Source: Luteolibacter rhizosphaerae (GTDB lineage: Bacteria > Verrucomicrobiota > Verrucomicrobiia > Verrucomicrobiales > Akkermansiaceae). From it: a stretch of DNA of 64,000 nucleotides. The position numbers were made by a program, and so were the translations under genes. Positions within the stretch are counted from its first letter, which is position 1. Each line of letters starts with the position of its first letter. The stretch is from assembly GCF_025950095.1 (NCBI RefSeq), contig NZ_JAPDDR010000001.1:62001-126000 (forward strand), given 5' to 3'. Under the pieces are notes generated by a model. It did not search any database, was not told the origin of the DNA, and worked only from the letters and a program-made list of their open reading frames with translations. Shown piece by piece: positions 26,894-36,761 of the stretch.

Positions 26894-26992
26894 GCATCCG
26901 TCTACAAGCGGTCCGGGCAGGGATCAACCTCCCAGCCGGGCCGGGAAAAAAGCGTTCGCGCATCCTCCTGCGCCCGGCTATTTCCCGCGTGG

Positions 26993-27223
26993 ATGTCCAT
27001 CGTCGTGCTCGCCTTTGCCCAGTCGCAGGATTTGTTCGGCTTTAGCCGGCAGGAGCTTGCCTGTGAGCCGGGGGATACCGCCCGCAGCCTTCTCCTCCGC
27101 CTGCGGCCGGATGCGGATCTCACCCATCTCCGGGTGGCGCTGGACTGCGAGTTCTCCACTTGGGACACACCTCTCGGCTCGGCTCGCGAGCTCGCGATTA
27201 TCCCACCCGTTTCCGGAGGCTGA
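26993..27223 (+). CDS. moaD: Molybdopterin synthase sulfur-carrier subunit MoaD
   Basis: A 76-residue ubiquitin-like protein: SIVVLAFAQSQDLFG at the start and the C-terminal IIPPVSGG, whose Gly-Gly is adenylated and thiocarboxylated to donate sulfur to molybdopterin. The ATG at 26993 gives a normal MoaD length; the frame extends far upstream only as a shadow of moeA. It is followed after 11 bp by moaE, its partner subunit. Confidence 0.92.
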   Translation: MSIVVLAFAQSQDLFGFSRQELACEPGDTARSLLLRLRPDADLTHLRVALDCEFSTWDTPLGSARELAIIPPVSGG

Positions 27224-27234
27224 TCGATCCGCCC

Positions 27235-27609
27235 ATGCTTTCTGAAATCCACTTTACCGCCGATCCCATCGTCGTTCCGCCTGAGGTCCTGCCCTCGCTT
27301 GAGATCGGTGCTTCCGTAGAGTTTCGCGGCATCGTCCGGGAAATGGAGAACGGCGAGGCCTTGGGCGGTCTGCAGTACGAGGCCTACGAGCCGATGGCGC
27401 GCATGGTTCTCCAGCGCCACTTCGATGAGCTGGCCGCGATCCATCCCTGTGCCTCGGTTCTCTTCATTCACCGCACCGGCTGGGTTCCGGTGGGGGAGGC
27501 TTCGCTGTTTATTCGCGTGCTTTCCTCCCATCGGCGGGAGGCGCTGGCCTTCCTTTCTGACGCGATCGACCGTCTGAAGCTGGATGTCCCTATCTGGAAG
27601 AGGGTCTAG
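27235..27609 (+). CDS. moaE: Molybdopterin synthase catalytic subunit MoaE
   Basis: A 124-residue catalytic subunit that converts precursor Z to molybdopterin with MoaD. The family blocks are SVEFRGIVREMENGEALGGLQYEAYEPMA, FIHRTGWVPVGEASLFI and the catalytic-Lys region LKLDVPIWKRV at the C-terminus. A GGAGG lies upstream of the ATG, within the 3' end of moaD. Confidence 0.95.
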   Translation: MLSEIHFTADPIVVPPEVLPSLEIGASVEFRGIVREMENGEALGGLQYEAYEPMARMVLQRHFDELAAIHPCASVLFIHRTGWVPVGEASLFIRVLSSHRREALAFLSDAIDRLKLDVPIWKRV

Positions 27610-27705
27610 TTTCAGGCATCCATGAAGTGCGTCTCGGGAATTGGCTCCCGCTCCTGAAGTATACTCGGATCGGTTCGCATTTCGGCAGGCGGTGTGGCAC
27701 CTGCA

Positions 27706-27837
27706 ATGCTCGGAAGGGGCGCACCCCCGATACACTGCCATTTGAAGCCGCCCTCGTTCTGGAAATACACAGGCCTCCTGCTCTTCGTCGCCCTCATGAC
27801 CTTTCTCGCCTTCGCGGTGGTCTTCGTGTCCAACTAG
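27706..27837 (+). CDS. Small single-pass membrane protein (43 aa)
   Basis: Reads MLGRGAPPIHCHLKPPSFWKY, then a membrane segment LLLFVALMTFLAFAVVFV and a C-terminal SN. It lies 96 bp after moaE on the same strand and ends just before a minus-strand terminator. Tail and hydrophobic pattern look like a real short membrane protein, but no homologue is recalled. An antisense frame (27612-27833) is possible but less membrane-like. Confidence 0.5.
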   Translation: MLGRGAPPIHCHLKPPSFWKYTGLLLFVALMTFLAFAVVFVSN

Positions 27838-27857
27838 GTTGGTGCTGGCAAAGGCCG

Positions 27858-27894
27858 AAAAAAGCCCCGCTGCGACAAGGTCGCAGGCGGGGCT
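27858..27894 (-). terminator. Intrinsic terminator of the Verru_Chthon operon
   Basis: A 14-bp stem (27863-27876 with 27880-27894, one bulged G) is followed on the minus strand by TTTTTT. It lies 30 bp past the end of the partner gene that closes at 27924. Confidence 0.92.
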
Positions 27895-27923
27895 GTGAGA
27901 AACGGTTGGAATCCGGAGGGCTC

Positions 27924-28679
27924 CTATTGCTCTTCCTTTTTCTTTTCCATTTCGGCCTCCGCCGCCACGACCTTGCGGTCCTCGGGGATGATCTTGAACT
28001 CCATCTCGCCCGTCCGTGCATTGGTGCCGGGGAGTACGATCACCAATTCGCGCACATCGGGATTATGCTCCCACACGGCGGAGTAGAGGATCTGGGTAGG
28101 TGCTGCCTTGTAAGCGGCCTGGATCCCCATGTTGCGCATGTCACCACCCGGATCGACATCCACCGGGGTCCAACCTGCGGGCAGTTCGGTCACCTTTTTG
28201 TCGACCTTGGTCATCACCGGTTTGCCGGTCGCGTTGAGAAACCGGATCGAACCCCACCTGAATCGTCCCGCGTTGTCTTCGATCACATAGGGACGAACTC
28301 CGGTCGGGTTGGAAGTGTCAGGCAGGATCAGCACCAGGGGATTGGTCACCCCGGCTGGCAGCTTCGCGTCCACGCTCACCTGCTTGCCGTCCGGACTGGT
28401 CTTGTCCAGTGCGACCAAGGTCAAGGGGATGTCCTCGGGCACATTGATCGAGGGCGACCGCTTCAAGTGATGAAGGTCCTTGATCTCCACGATTTCCTCA
28501 CCCTTCTTCACCGCCAGCTTGCGGTTCGAGATGGACTCGTCGAACGAGAGGAAACGGTAGGGTGCTGCTGCCAGCGATCCTTGGAAAGCCAGCAGCAGGA
28601 ACGAGAGGAGGCCGAGTTTTTGGGCGCCGCGATGGAATAGCATGGAGACGGTGATGGGTTCGGACGTTCGCCTCTTCAC
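27924..28679 (-). CDS. Secreted partner of Verru_Chthon cassette protein A
   Basis: A 251-residue exported protein. Basic start, hydrophobic signal (KLGLLSFLLLAFQGSLAAA), then a mature domain with LVLILPDTSNPTGVRPYVIEDNAGRFRWGSIRFLNATGKPV and a Lys/Glu-rich tail (AEMEKKKEEQ). The function is unknown, but such proteins recur next to cassette protein A in Verrucomicrobia. It overlaps the upstream cassette gene by 4 bp (ATGA), so the two are coupled, and a strong terminator follows. Confidence 0.82.
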   Translation of the reverse strand: MKRRTSEPITVSMLFHRGAQKLGLLSFLLLAFQGSLAAAPYRFLSFDESISNRKLAVKKGEEIVEIKDLHHLKRSPSINVPEDIPLTLVALDKTSPDGKQVSVDAKLPAGVTNPLVLILPDTSNPTGVRPYVIEDNAGRFRWGSIRFLNATGKPVMTKVDKKVTELPAGWTPVDVDPGGDMRNMGIQAAYKAAPTQILYSAVWEHNPDVRELVIVLPGTNARTGEMEFKIIPEDRKVVAAEAEMEKKKEEQ

Positions 28680-31600
28680 TGCAACTGAATCTCCGCGCGC
28701 GGGATCTGGCGGAAGGAAACGATTTCGAAGCGGCGCCCGAAGGTTTGATTCACCAGGGTCAGGTCTGCAATCGCGGAATACGATTCATCTTCCGGATCGA
28801 TGAAATCCGGCACCCGCTGCACTACCGCTTCGCACCAGGCACGGGCCGTGACTTCGCCGTCGCCGTTCTTGGTTTCACCATAGCCGCGGATCGTGAAGGT
28901 ATCCGAGCGGCAGGTGATGACTGGGGCTAGGGACTGCAACAGGTCCGCCTGTGACAGATAACCGGGGATGCCGATACCGGTGTTCGCCACGATGTGGCCG
29001 CGCGCATCATTCGGGTAGAAGGTCGTGGCGAAGTTCGACTGGTTGGCACTGGTGTTGAGGCCGGTGGCATCGATCGCCGACTGGATCGCACCGCTGCGGC
29101 CCAGATCGGTGGTTTCGATACGGCGGTTTACAAACTCGGCCAACGACAGGAATGGTCCGCGGCGTTGCACCTGGGTCACGATGTTTCGGGCCAAGGAACG
29201 GATCTGATTGTCGTCCAAGGAGCGGAAGCCATTCCAATTATTGCCGTCGTTGCCCGTCGGGCTACGGAAGCGGGGATAGCTGGCTTTATTGCTAGCGCCG
29301 GCGCTCATGCCGTCCGTCTCGAAGCGCTGGCCACGGAGGCCGGAAAGCACCGCCACCCAAGCTTCTTCGTCGGTAGAGTTGATGTTGAACGCGCCGTCCA
29401 CCATCAGGTGGCCTGCCGCCTTCGTGCAACCGGCGGAGTCGGTCAGTTCGGAGACCAGGTCCTCGTCGTTCATATCGCCGCGGTAGAGACGCATGCGGGG
29501 ATTGCCGAGCGGTCGCTCGAGTGGATTTTCGATGAACTCTTGAAGCACGTTCTTCGTGGTCTTGTTTTCGCTGGCCACCGGATTGTCCCAGGCATTGGTG
29601 ATGCTCGGGCGGGAACCCGGGGTGAGCCACGGGGCGATGCCGCTGAAGAAATAGCCGTCCCACAGAGCCTCGTTGGTGAGGAAGCAGGTATCGTAAACAG
29701 GAGCCGGGGTTTGGGTATCCTTCTGGATACGGAAGGCCGCCCGGTTACGGCCCAACCATGCCGAAGCCCAGCTGTTGCCGAATTGGTAGGCGGGAGCATA
29801 CGGCGAGGAGGCCAAATCCGCGTTCTGGAAGTTCGCCAGCGAAAGCATCGGCTGCCTCGGCAGGTCGAAGAACGGCAGGATATGCTGGCCGGAGGCGCCA
29901 TGGGAGTTACCCCAGAACGAATTCCGTCCGTCCGCAGTGGTCTGGATCGCCCCGTTGAAGCTGGCGGTGGCCCGGATGGTGGATTGATAGTGCGGGGCCG
30001 CCGGGAAAGTTCCGTTGGCCAGCACGTGGGTGATCGAGGGATTGCGCGGATTGGTGGTGTAAACCAGATCCGCCACCGCACGGCCGTCGACGTTCTCCAC
30101 CGCGGTGCGATGGAAGGACTCGATCACTCCAACCGGAGTAGGAGTGGCAGCCTTCAAGGCTGCACCGGAGATCGACGGGGATTGGAAGGAAGCGGCATCC
30201 GCCACGAAACGCAGCATGTAGATGTCCGAAGTTGCCTGGCCCCCTTGCACGCCCTCGGCGATAGTCGTCTTCAGGCGGGTGGCATCCTCCAGCGTGACGC
30301 CATAGTGGTAGACTCCGCTGTTGTTACTCATGCGGACTTGGATCTTGAAGGTGTCGCTCGATTGGAAGGGCACCAGCTTCACCGCGTCGTTCGGTCCGTC
30401 GGCAAATCCCATCGGAACCTTCAGGCCACCCTTGGTATTGAGCTGGCTGGCATCCGCCACAGGACGCATCTTGATCGTCTTGTTGACGAGCGGATCCATC
30501 TTTTGGAACAGCGTCGTCGTGGGGGTCGAAGGGGCGAACACCCGCACTTCACCCGGTTCGAAGCGGATCGGGGTGCTCGTTCCGCCGGTGCCGTCGTTCG
30601 AGATCTGACAGAGGAAGTAAGGGTTGACCTGGCGGCCGTGGCCGACATGCACGAACTGCTTGCCCATCAGCGGCGCCATGCCGACTTCATAGGTCTTTTG
30701 CAGGGTGCTGCGCTTGACCTCCCAGCTGAAGTTGTAAGGAACGTCGATCCACTGGTAGGCTGCGGCCCCCTCGATCTCGAGAGCGGAATTGTAGGGATTC
30801 CACAGCGAAATGACCGGGGTGATGACGATATTCGCCGCACCACCGCTATCGAGCGTGGCGCTCAGGAGATACACCATCCGGTTGAGAACCGGCTTGAGAG
30901 CCGTCTGCGACTTGATGCCGCGGGGAGCCTTGGACGGGGTAGGCAAGGCCGATCCCGCGGAGGTCAAAGTGAGGGCCCGGTGGTCGAGTGCGCGTTCAGC
31001 AACCGTCGGCGGGCTGTTGCCACCATACATGTGGTGGGCGATCCGATAGTAGGAGCGGAGGTGGTCGAAGGTCGGAACCGCGGCACCATAGAACCGCTCG
31101 GCCACTTGGAAAACCCCGTCATAGTTGAGCACCGAGGTCACCAGCGGGTTCTCGGTATTTGAGATCGGGCGGAACAGCGGCATCTCGCCGCGGAAGTTCG
31201 CCGAGCCGCTGCTGGGTACGGAGAAGCCCGCCTTCGACTTGTTCCCGCGGAAGGGGTTTGGCGTGTCGCCCCAGTTACTGGCAGCAAACTGGCCGTCTGA
31301 AAGCTCGAAGCCCAAGTTGAGATCCACCTTCAGGCCGCCGAAGACTGCGTCGGTCAGCAATCCGTTGGAAGAAGTGGTGAAGCTCTTTCCGATCAGGTTG
31401 TTCGGAGAGTCGGAAAGGGCGCTATCCAAGCTGATCTGATTCACGGACAAAACCTTGCCCGAGCGCAGCTCGAAGCCGGAATCCGGCTGCTTGAGGCCCT
31501 CTGCATCGGCTAGGGAAGGCCGCGGTTGCGCCTGCAGCACCGCATTGCGCGGCAGCTTCTCGTCAGTATCGGGACCGCCCACGTTCACCTTCGCCTTGGT

Positions 31601-32185
31601 GTTTTCCTGCGCAACGACCCACGCCAGCGCACCGGTCTCGGTCGGCACTCGCTGCGCGCTGAGGTCGAAGCCGTTCTTCGCCAGCGTGAAAAGCTTCACC
31701 CAGTCCTGTGCCGGCGCGCTCTGCGGGAAGTCCCGGTTCTTCAGCGCTTCGCTGTCGATGCTGGAAGCCAGCCAAGTGCGGAAGGCCGTGTTCTTCTGCG
31801 TCGTGTACTGGCTGCTGGCGATCGACTTGTCCGGTTGGGACACGAAGTTGTGGGTCCACGAGTTGTAGACCCCTACCAGTTGCTCCTGCGAAACTCCTGT
31901 CGCGATCGAGGCGTCTGCCGTGATTCGCCGGTCGTCGCCAGCATGCTTCTGCAACTGGCCAAGTGCCATGATGACCGCCATCCGGGCATTCGCATACGCC
32001 TGCGCTTGGTCGTCGCCGGTGGTGGAGGAGCGGAGCGAAATCGCGCTGAGCGACATCAAGCCTACGGCCAAAACGGTCAGCAAGACCATCAGGCTGAGGG
32101 TGATCACTAGTGCGAAACCTCCCTGTTTGGGGTTTCTTCGGATGTTCGGGTACATCGGACCTATGGGTTGTTTACGGGTTGCCAT
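28676..32185 (-). CDS. Verru_Chthon cassette protein A (pilin-like, large)
   Basis: A 1169-residue protein. The N-terminus is type IV prepilin-like: RRNPKQGGFALVITLSLMVLLTVLAVGLMSLSAISLRSS, with a Gly-Phe processing site and a long hydrophobic helix. The long outer part contains WPM-like blocks such as LEGWYVDGAFNINSTDEEAW-type sequence (here MVDGAFNINSTDEEAWVAVL) and a C-terminal RFEIVSFRQIPR. This matches my recollection of TIGR02600, part of a four-gene cassette (A-D) of verrucomicrobial pseudopilin-like proteins. Only A and the short partner are present here. The ATG at 32185 is chosen; an ATG at 32155 is closer to the prepilin cleavage site. Confidence 0.75.
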   Translation of the reverse strand: MATRKQPIGPMYPNIRRNPKQGGFALVITLSLMVLLTVLAVGLMSLSAISLRSSTTGDDQAQAYANARMAVIMALGQLQKHAGDDRRITADASIATGVSQEQLVGVYNSWTHNFVSQPDKSIASSQYTTQKNTAFRTWLASSIDSEALKNRDFPQSAPAQDWVKLFTLAKNGFDLSAQRVPTETGALAWVVAQENTKAKVNVGGPDTDEKLPRNAVLQAQPRPSLADAEGLKQPDSGFELRSGKVLSVNQISLDSALSDSPNNLIGKSFTTSSNGLLTDAVFGGLKVDLNLGFELSDGQFAASNWGDTPNPFRGNKSKAGFSVPSSGSANFRGEMPLFRPISNTENPLVTSVLNYDGVFQVAERFYGAAVPTFDHLRSYYRIAHHMYGGNSPPTVAERALDHRALTLTSAGSALPTPSKAPRGIKSQTALKPVLNRMVYLLSATLDSGGAANIVITPVISLWNPYNSALEIEGAAAYQWIDVPYNFSWEVKRSTLQKTYEVGMAPLMGKQFVHVGHGRQVNPYFLCQISNDGTGGTSTPIRFEPGEVRVFAPSTPTTTLFQKMDPLVNKTIKMRPVADASQLNTKGGLKVPMGFADGPNDAVKLVPFQSSDTFKIQVRMSNNSGVYHYGVTLEDATRLKTTIAEGVQGGQATSDIYMLRFVADAASFQSPSISGAALKAATPTPVGVIESFHRTAVENVDGRAVADLVYTTNPRNPSITHVLANGTFPAAPHYQSTIRATASFNGAIQTTADGRNSFWGNSHGASGQHILPFFDLPRQPMLSLANFQNADLASSPYAPAYQFGNSWASAWLGRNRAAFRIQKDTQTPAPVYDTCFLTNEALWDGYFFSGIAPWLTPGSRPSITNAWDNPVASENKTTKNVLQEFIENPLERPLGNPRMRLYRGDMNDEDLVSELTDSAGCTKAAGHLMVDGAFNINSTDEEAWVAVLSGLRGQRFETDGMSAGASNKASYPRFRSPTGNDGNNWNGFRSLDDNQIRSLARNIVTQVQRRGPFLSLAEFVNRRIETTDLGRSGAIQSAIDATGLNTSANQSNFATTFYPNDARGHIVANTGIGIPGYLSQADLLQSLAPVITCRSDTFTIRGYGETKNGDGEVTARAWCEAVVQRVPDFIDPEDESYSAIADLTLVNQTFGRRFEIVSFRQIPRAEIQLQ

Positions 32186-32406
32186 GAGCGGAGGCTCATC
32201 AGATGACGGGTTTCCACGGACTATACGCTCGCGGACGCTCACCGGTTTACTCAGTAACCTAATTTTGACGAATATACATTGTAAATAGTTCTCCCGATTC
32301 AGTTTTTGCGTCACAGAGAACGGTTCTTGTAAGATTTTACTTTTCTTACCCTCCTTAAAGATCGGGTTGGAAGAGCATCTCTCTTGAGCTAGGAACTTGG
32401 CTAGCG

Positions 32407-35400
32407 ATGCCCCGGACCTCTGGTGACACCCGAGCCTTTGAAACGCCCGTGCCGACGGCGGACCTCCTCCTGCTCCTCCCCGTTGCTGTATTTACGTGTG
32501 ATGCTCAGGGCTACCTCCGGTCCTTCAATCCGGCGGCCACGGAACTCTGGGGGCGACAACCCGAAATCGGTCATGATCGCTGGTGTGGCTCCGCCCGTCT
32601 CCTGCGGCCGGATGGGCGCGAGCTTCCACGGGAGAGTTCCCCCCTCGCTCTGCTCTTGAATGGCGGCCTTTCCGAAGCGTCCTCGGAGCTTTTCATCGAG
32701 CGGCCCGATGGAATCCGGCGTCGCATCCTACTCACCCCGCGATTGCTTCATCATCCCGATGGAGTCGTCGCCGGAGCGCTCGCCACGGTCCAAGAACTCA
32801 TTGATGGGGAATCCATAAGCCGGTTGCCCATGGAGAATCCCTCGCCGGTCCTCCGGGTGGATGCCGCGGGCATGGTTACCTTCACCAACCCCGCGGCAGA
32901 TGCCCTCCTGAGTTCTCTGGGTTGCAGTCGTGGCGAATTGGTACCGTCCTCATGGGCGGAATTTGTGGGCGGCTCCCTTCGCTCCGATGTGAAAAGCAGC
33001 GTCGAACTGCGTGTGGCGGAGGCCTTCTACCAAGTCGCGATCGTACCCTTCGCGGACGCAGGTTACGTCGATCTCTACTTCAGCGACATTTCCGGCCTCA
33101 AACGCACCGAGGCGGCCCTGCGCGTGACGGAGCAGCGCTTCCGCACCCTGGCCATGAACTCGCCCGTCGCCATCTTTACCAAGGATGTCGCCGGGGAATA
33201 CACCCTTGCCAACCGCATCGCCTGCGAGGCGCTCGGTCATCCCGAGGGCGTGGAGGGCAAAACGGATCACGACATGCTCTCCCGGGAGCTCGCGGACATC
33301 ATCCGGACCCACGATCTACAGGTCATGGAGGGCGGGGTGGCGGTCGATTGGGAAGAGTCCGTCCACGGCCGCCGCTTCTTGGCCTCCAAGTTTCCTCTGC
33401 TCGGAGAAAATGGCAGCCCGGCGGGTGTCTGCGGCGTGGCCATCGATATCACCGAACGTTCCCGGGTCGAGGCCCTCCTGCGCGAGAGCGAGGAGCGCTT
33501 CCGCACCCTGGCCAACCATGCCCCGGTCGGCATCTTTCTTTCAGCGCCCGACGGGAAGGCACTCTTCGTGAACCGGAATTGGTGCGAGATGGCCGGCATG
33601 AGCGCGGCCGCGGCGCTCGGCAGCGGCTGGACCACGGCGCTCCATCCGGAAGATCGCGAGCGAGTGCTCGGAGGATGGGATGATGCCGTGCGCGATCACG
33701 CTTCGTCCGCTAGCGAGTTCCGCTTTCTCCGGCCGGACGGCTCCATCTGTTGGGTGCAGGGAGATGCGCTCCGGCTCGTCGATGCCAATGGTTGCCATAC
33801 CGGCTACATCGGCTCCTGCGTCGATATCACCGAGCGCCGCCGCTCGGCCGAGGAACTCGAGATGATCACCGCGGAGGCGATGCGGAAGCGCCGCCTCTAC
33901 GAGGGACTGCTCTCCACCACTCCAGACCTCGCCTACGTCTTCGACCGCCAGCACCGCTTCACCTATGCGAATGAGGCCCTGCTCAAGATGTGGGGCAAGA
34001 CTGCGGAGGAATCCATCGGCAAGACCTGCCTGGAACTCGGCTACGAGCCATGGCACGCGGAGATGCACTCCCGCGAGATCGAGGAGGTGATCGCCACCAA
34101 GCTCCCCATCCGCGGGGAGGTACCCTTCCATGGCACGGCGGGCCGCCGCATCTACGACTACATTTTCAGCCCGGTGATCGGTGCGGATGGCGAGGTGGAA
34201 GCGATTGCCGGCATCACCCGCGATGTCACCGAGCGCAAGATCGTGGAGGATCGCGCCCAGTTCCTCAGCGAACTCAGCGGGACCCTTGCTTCGCTCAGTT
34301 CGGAGAAGGAGATCATCGCCGCCACGGTCCGCTGCGTGGGCGAGCGATTGGGCTCCCATCGCTGTTATTTTGTCGAATGTGACCCGGGACAGGATCGGAT
34401 CGACGTCCGGGAGAACTGGGTCCGCGACGATGCTCCCGATATCGGCGGCTCTTATCCGCTGAGCGATTTCGGCGGGGACGAATGGTGGCGGAGCTATTCG
34501 TCGGGCAACTTCGCCGTGGCCGATGTCTTCAGCGATCCTCTCACCCGTGATCGCGGCGAAGCCTATCGCCACTTGGGTGTGCTCTCATACGCCGTGCAGC
34601 CATTCAAGGGCGAGGGCAATGCGACCGTTGTCCTGGCCGTCACGGACGATCGCCCCAGACCATGGGCGCCGGAAGAACTCAGCCTGATCGAGCATGTCGT
34701 TGCCCGCGTCTGGCCGATGGTTCAGCGCGCCCGCTCGGAGTCCGCATTGCGGGAGAGCCGCCGCCAGTTGCGCCTCGTTTCGGACCACGTGCCGGCGCTG
34801 ATCAGCTATCTTGATCGGGATGAAGTGTTCCGCTTCGCCAACGGCCGCTATCAGGAATGGTTCGGCGTGAAGCCGGGAGCGATGAAGGGCAAGCCGCTCA
34901 AGGAACTCCTCGATGAGGAAACCTACCGTCAGCGTGCGCCTTATATCGCCCGGGTCTTGCAAGGGCAGACGGTCAAGTTTGAAGGCCCCACCCGCCATCG
35001 CGAGCTGGGCATGCGGGATTTGGAGATCTCCTATGTCCCGGATTTCCGCATCACCGGCGGAGTCCGCGGCTTCTACGTCATGGCGCTCGATATCACCGAT
35101 CGCAAGCGCACCGAGATGCTGCTGGAACGCCAGGCCCGGCGCCTGCGCCTGCTGTGGGAGGCGGCCGGTATCATCCTCACCTCGGAGGATCCGGATGCCA
35201 TGCTCCAGCGGGTCTTCTCGAAGATCAGCCCTATGCTGGAGGTGGATGTCTTCTTCAACTTCATGGTGAATGAAGCGGGAGAGGCTCTTCAACTTCAGTC
35301 CTGCCGCGGCATCAATCCCGATCTCCGCGATGGCCTGCATCGCCTGGAGTTCGGGCAGGCGGTCTGCGGCACCGTCGCGCTATGCCGCCATGCCATCGTT

Positions 35401-36747
35401 GAAAGCCGCATCCAGTATTCCGACAAACCGATGGTCCAACTCGTCAAAGGCATGGGCATCCGCGCCTACGCTTGCAATCCACTGATCGCCGGGGACGAAC
35501 TGTTAGGGACCCTGTCCTTCGCCAGCACCACGCGGGATGCCTTCGATCCGGATGAGCTGGAGTTCATGGAGACCATCGCCCACTACGTTACCGGAGCCTA
35601 CGCCCGGCTCCGCTTGGTGGATAACCTGCGCACCGCGGACCGCCGCAAGGATGAGTTCCTCGCCACCCTCGCGCATGAGCTGCGGAATCCCTTGGCCCCC
35701 ATCCGCACCGGACTGGAGGTGATGAAGATGGCGGGAGACCGTCCGGAAACGATGGAGCGTCTCCGCTCCACCATGGAGCGTCAGGTGGAGCAGTTGGTCA
35801 TGCTCGTGAATGACCTGCTCGATGTTTCCCGGATTACCCGCGGTAAGCTCCAACTCCGCGTCGCTCCCGCGGAACTAGGTGCGATTGTCCGGAGCGCGGT
35901 GGAGGCTTCCAGCCCGCTCATCGATGAAGCCGGCCACCAGCTCGAGGTCACGCTCCCGGACCAACCGGTATACCTTCAGGCGGACCCTCACCGTCTGGCC
36001 CAGGTGATCTCGAACTTGCTCAACAACGCTGCGAAGTACTCCGGCCGCGGCGGCAAGATCGCACTGGAGGTCAGCCACGGCGGCTCCGAGGTCTGCGTGA
36101 AGGTGCAGGATAACGGGATCGGCATTCCTCCTGCCATGCTGGAGCGGATCTTCGAGATGTTCGCCCAAGTCGCACCTGTGGAAGGCGGGGACTATGGCGG
36201 CCTCGGGATCGGTCTCACCTTGGTCAAGTCCTTGGTGGAAATGCACGGCGGTAGCGTGCGCGCGGAAAGCGCCGGGGCGGGGTTCGGCAGCACTTTCAGC
36301 TTCCGTTTGCCTCTGCCTGACGAGGTCGCCGCCATCCCGGATCTTGGTAATGGCGGGATACAGGCGGCTGCCCCGCGATCGCGTCGTCGCGTTCTGGTCG
36401 TGGATGACAACGAAGCCGCGGCTGTAACCCTTGCCATGGCCATCGAGCAGATGGGGCATGAGGTGCGGGTCGCGGCGAATGGCCGGGCTGGCTTGGATCT
36501 GGCGGAGAGCTATCTCCCGGACATCGTGTTCATGGATCTCGGCATGCCGGTCATGGATGGCTGGGAAGCCGCCCGCCTTCTCCGCCAGGAGAAATGGGGA
36601 CAGGCTGTGCTGCTCGTCGCGCTCACCGGTTGGGGGCAGGCCGATGATCGTCGCAAAACCCGGGAAGCCGGCTTCGATCACCACTTGGTGAAGCCCGCCC
36701 ATCCATCCTCTATCCGCAGCCTCCTCGAGTCGGAGCCCACTGCCTAG
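32407..36747 (+). CDS. Hybrid sensor histidine kinase with PAS/GAF sensor array
   Basis: A 1446-residue cytosolic hybrid kinase with no membrane segment. Approximate order: PAS (15-125), PAS (135-235), PAS (240-355), PAS (365-480), PAS (495-620), GAF (625-780), PAS (785-910), GAF (920-1070), HisKA with RRKDEFLATLAHELRNPLAP (His about 1090), HATPase (about 1190-1300; NNAAKYSGRGG, DNGIGIP, GGLGIGLTLV), and receiver (1328-1440) with VVDDNE and FMDLGMP (Asp about 1377). It should autophosphorylate on His and pass phosphate to its own receiver; no output domain. Signals are probably cytosolic small molecules. It converges on a stand-alone receiver gene 14 bp away. Confidence 0.93.
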   Translation: MPRTSGDTRAFETPVPTADLLLLLPVAVFTCDAQGYLRSFNPAATELWGRQPEIGHDRWCGSARLLRPDGRELPRESSPLALLLNGGLSEASSELFIERPDGIRRRILLTPRLLHHPDGVVAGALATVQELIDGESISRLPMENPSPVLRVDAAGMVTFTNPAADALLSSLGCSRGELVPSSWAEFVGGSLRSDVKSSVELRVAEAFYQVAIVPFADAGYVDLYFSDISGLKRTEAALRVTEQRFRTLAMNSPVAIFTKDVAGEYTLANRIACEALGHPEGVEGKTDHDMLSRELADIIRTHDLQVMEGGVAVDWEESVHGRRFLASKFPLLGENGSPAGVCGVAIDITERSRVEALLRESEERFRTLANHAPVGIFLSAPDGKALFVNRNWCEMAGMSAAAALGSGWTTALHPEDRERVLGGWDDAVRDHASSASEFRFLRPDGSICWVQGDALRLVDANGCHTGYIGSCVDITERRRSAEELEMITAEAMRKRRLYEGLLSTTPDLAYVFDRQHRFTYANEALLKMWGKTAEESIGKTCLELGYEPWHAEMHSREIEEVIATKLPIRGEVPFHGTAGRRIYDYIFSPVIGADGEVEAIAGITRDVTERKIVEDRAQFLSELSGTLASLSSEKEIIAATVRCVGERLGSHRCYFVECDPGQDRIDVRENWVRDDAPDIGGSYPLSDFGGDEWWRSYSSGNFAVADVFSDPLTRDRGEAYRHLGVLSYAVQPFKGEGNATVVLAVTDDRPRPWAPEELSLIEHVVARVWPMVQRARSESALRESRRQLRLVSDHVPALISYLDRDEVFRFANGRYQEWFGVKPGAMKGKPLKELLDEETYRQRAPYIARVLQGQTVKFEGPTRHRELGMRDLEISYVPDFRITGGVRGFYVMALDITDRKRTEMLLERQARRLRLLWEAAGIILTSEDPDAMLQRVFSKISPMLEVDVFFNFMVNEAGEALQLQSCRGINPDLRDGLHRLEFGQAVCGTVALCRHAIVESRIQYSDKPMVQLVKGMGIRAYACNPLIAGDELLGTLSFASTTRDAFDPDELEFMETIAHYVTGAYARLRLVDNLRTADRRKDEFLATLAHELRNPLAPIRTGLEVMKMAGDRPETMERLRSTMERQVEQLVMLVNDLLDVSRITRGKLQLRVAPAELGAIVRSAVEASSPLIDEAGHQLEVTLPDQPVYLQADPHRLAQVISNLLNNAAKYSGRGGKIALEVSHGGSEVCVKVQDNGIGIPPAMLERIFEMFAQVAPVEGGDYGGLGIGLTLVKSLVEMHGGSVRAESAGAGFGSTFSFRLPLPDEVAAIPDLGNGGIQAAAPRSRRRVLVVDDNEAAAVTLAMAIEQMGHEVRVAANGRAGLDLAESYLPDIVFMDLGMPVMDGWEAARLLRQEKWGQAVLLVALTGWGQADDRRKTREAGFDHHLVKPAHPSSIRSLLESEPTA

Positions 36748-36761
36748 GGCCTTGCAACTGT

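Noticed and set aside
27612..27833. 73-codon minus-strand frame after the Verru_Chthon terminator
   Set aside because: No recognisable features, while the plus strand encodes a membrane-type small protein in the same place. Not fully excluded.
28994..31162. 722-codon plus-strand frame opposite Verru_Chthon protein A
   Set aside because: Arg/Gly/His-rich with no recognisable domain; the minus-strand protein has a prepilin signal and a proper operon.
32186..32406. Candidate sigma-70 promoter (TTGACG near 32268) for the hybrid kinase
   Set aside because: No -10 hexamer at proper spacing on either strand, so I do not call it.
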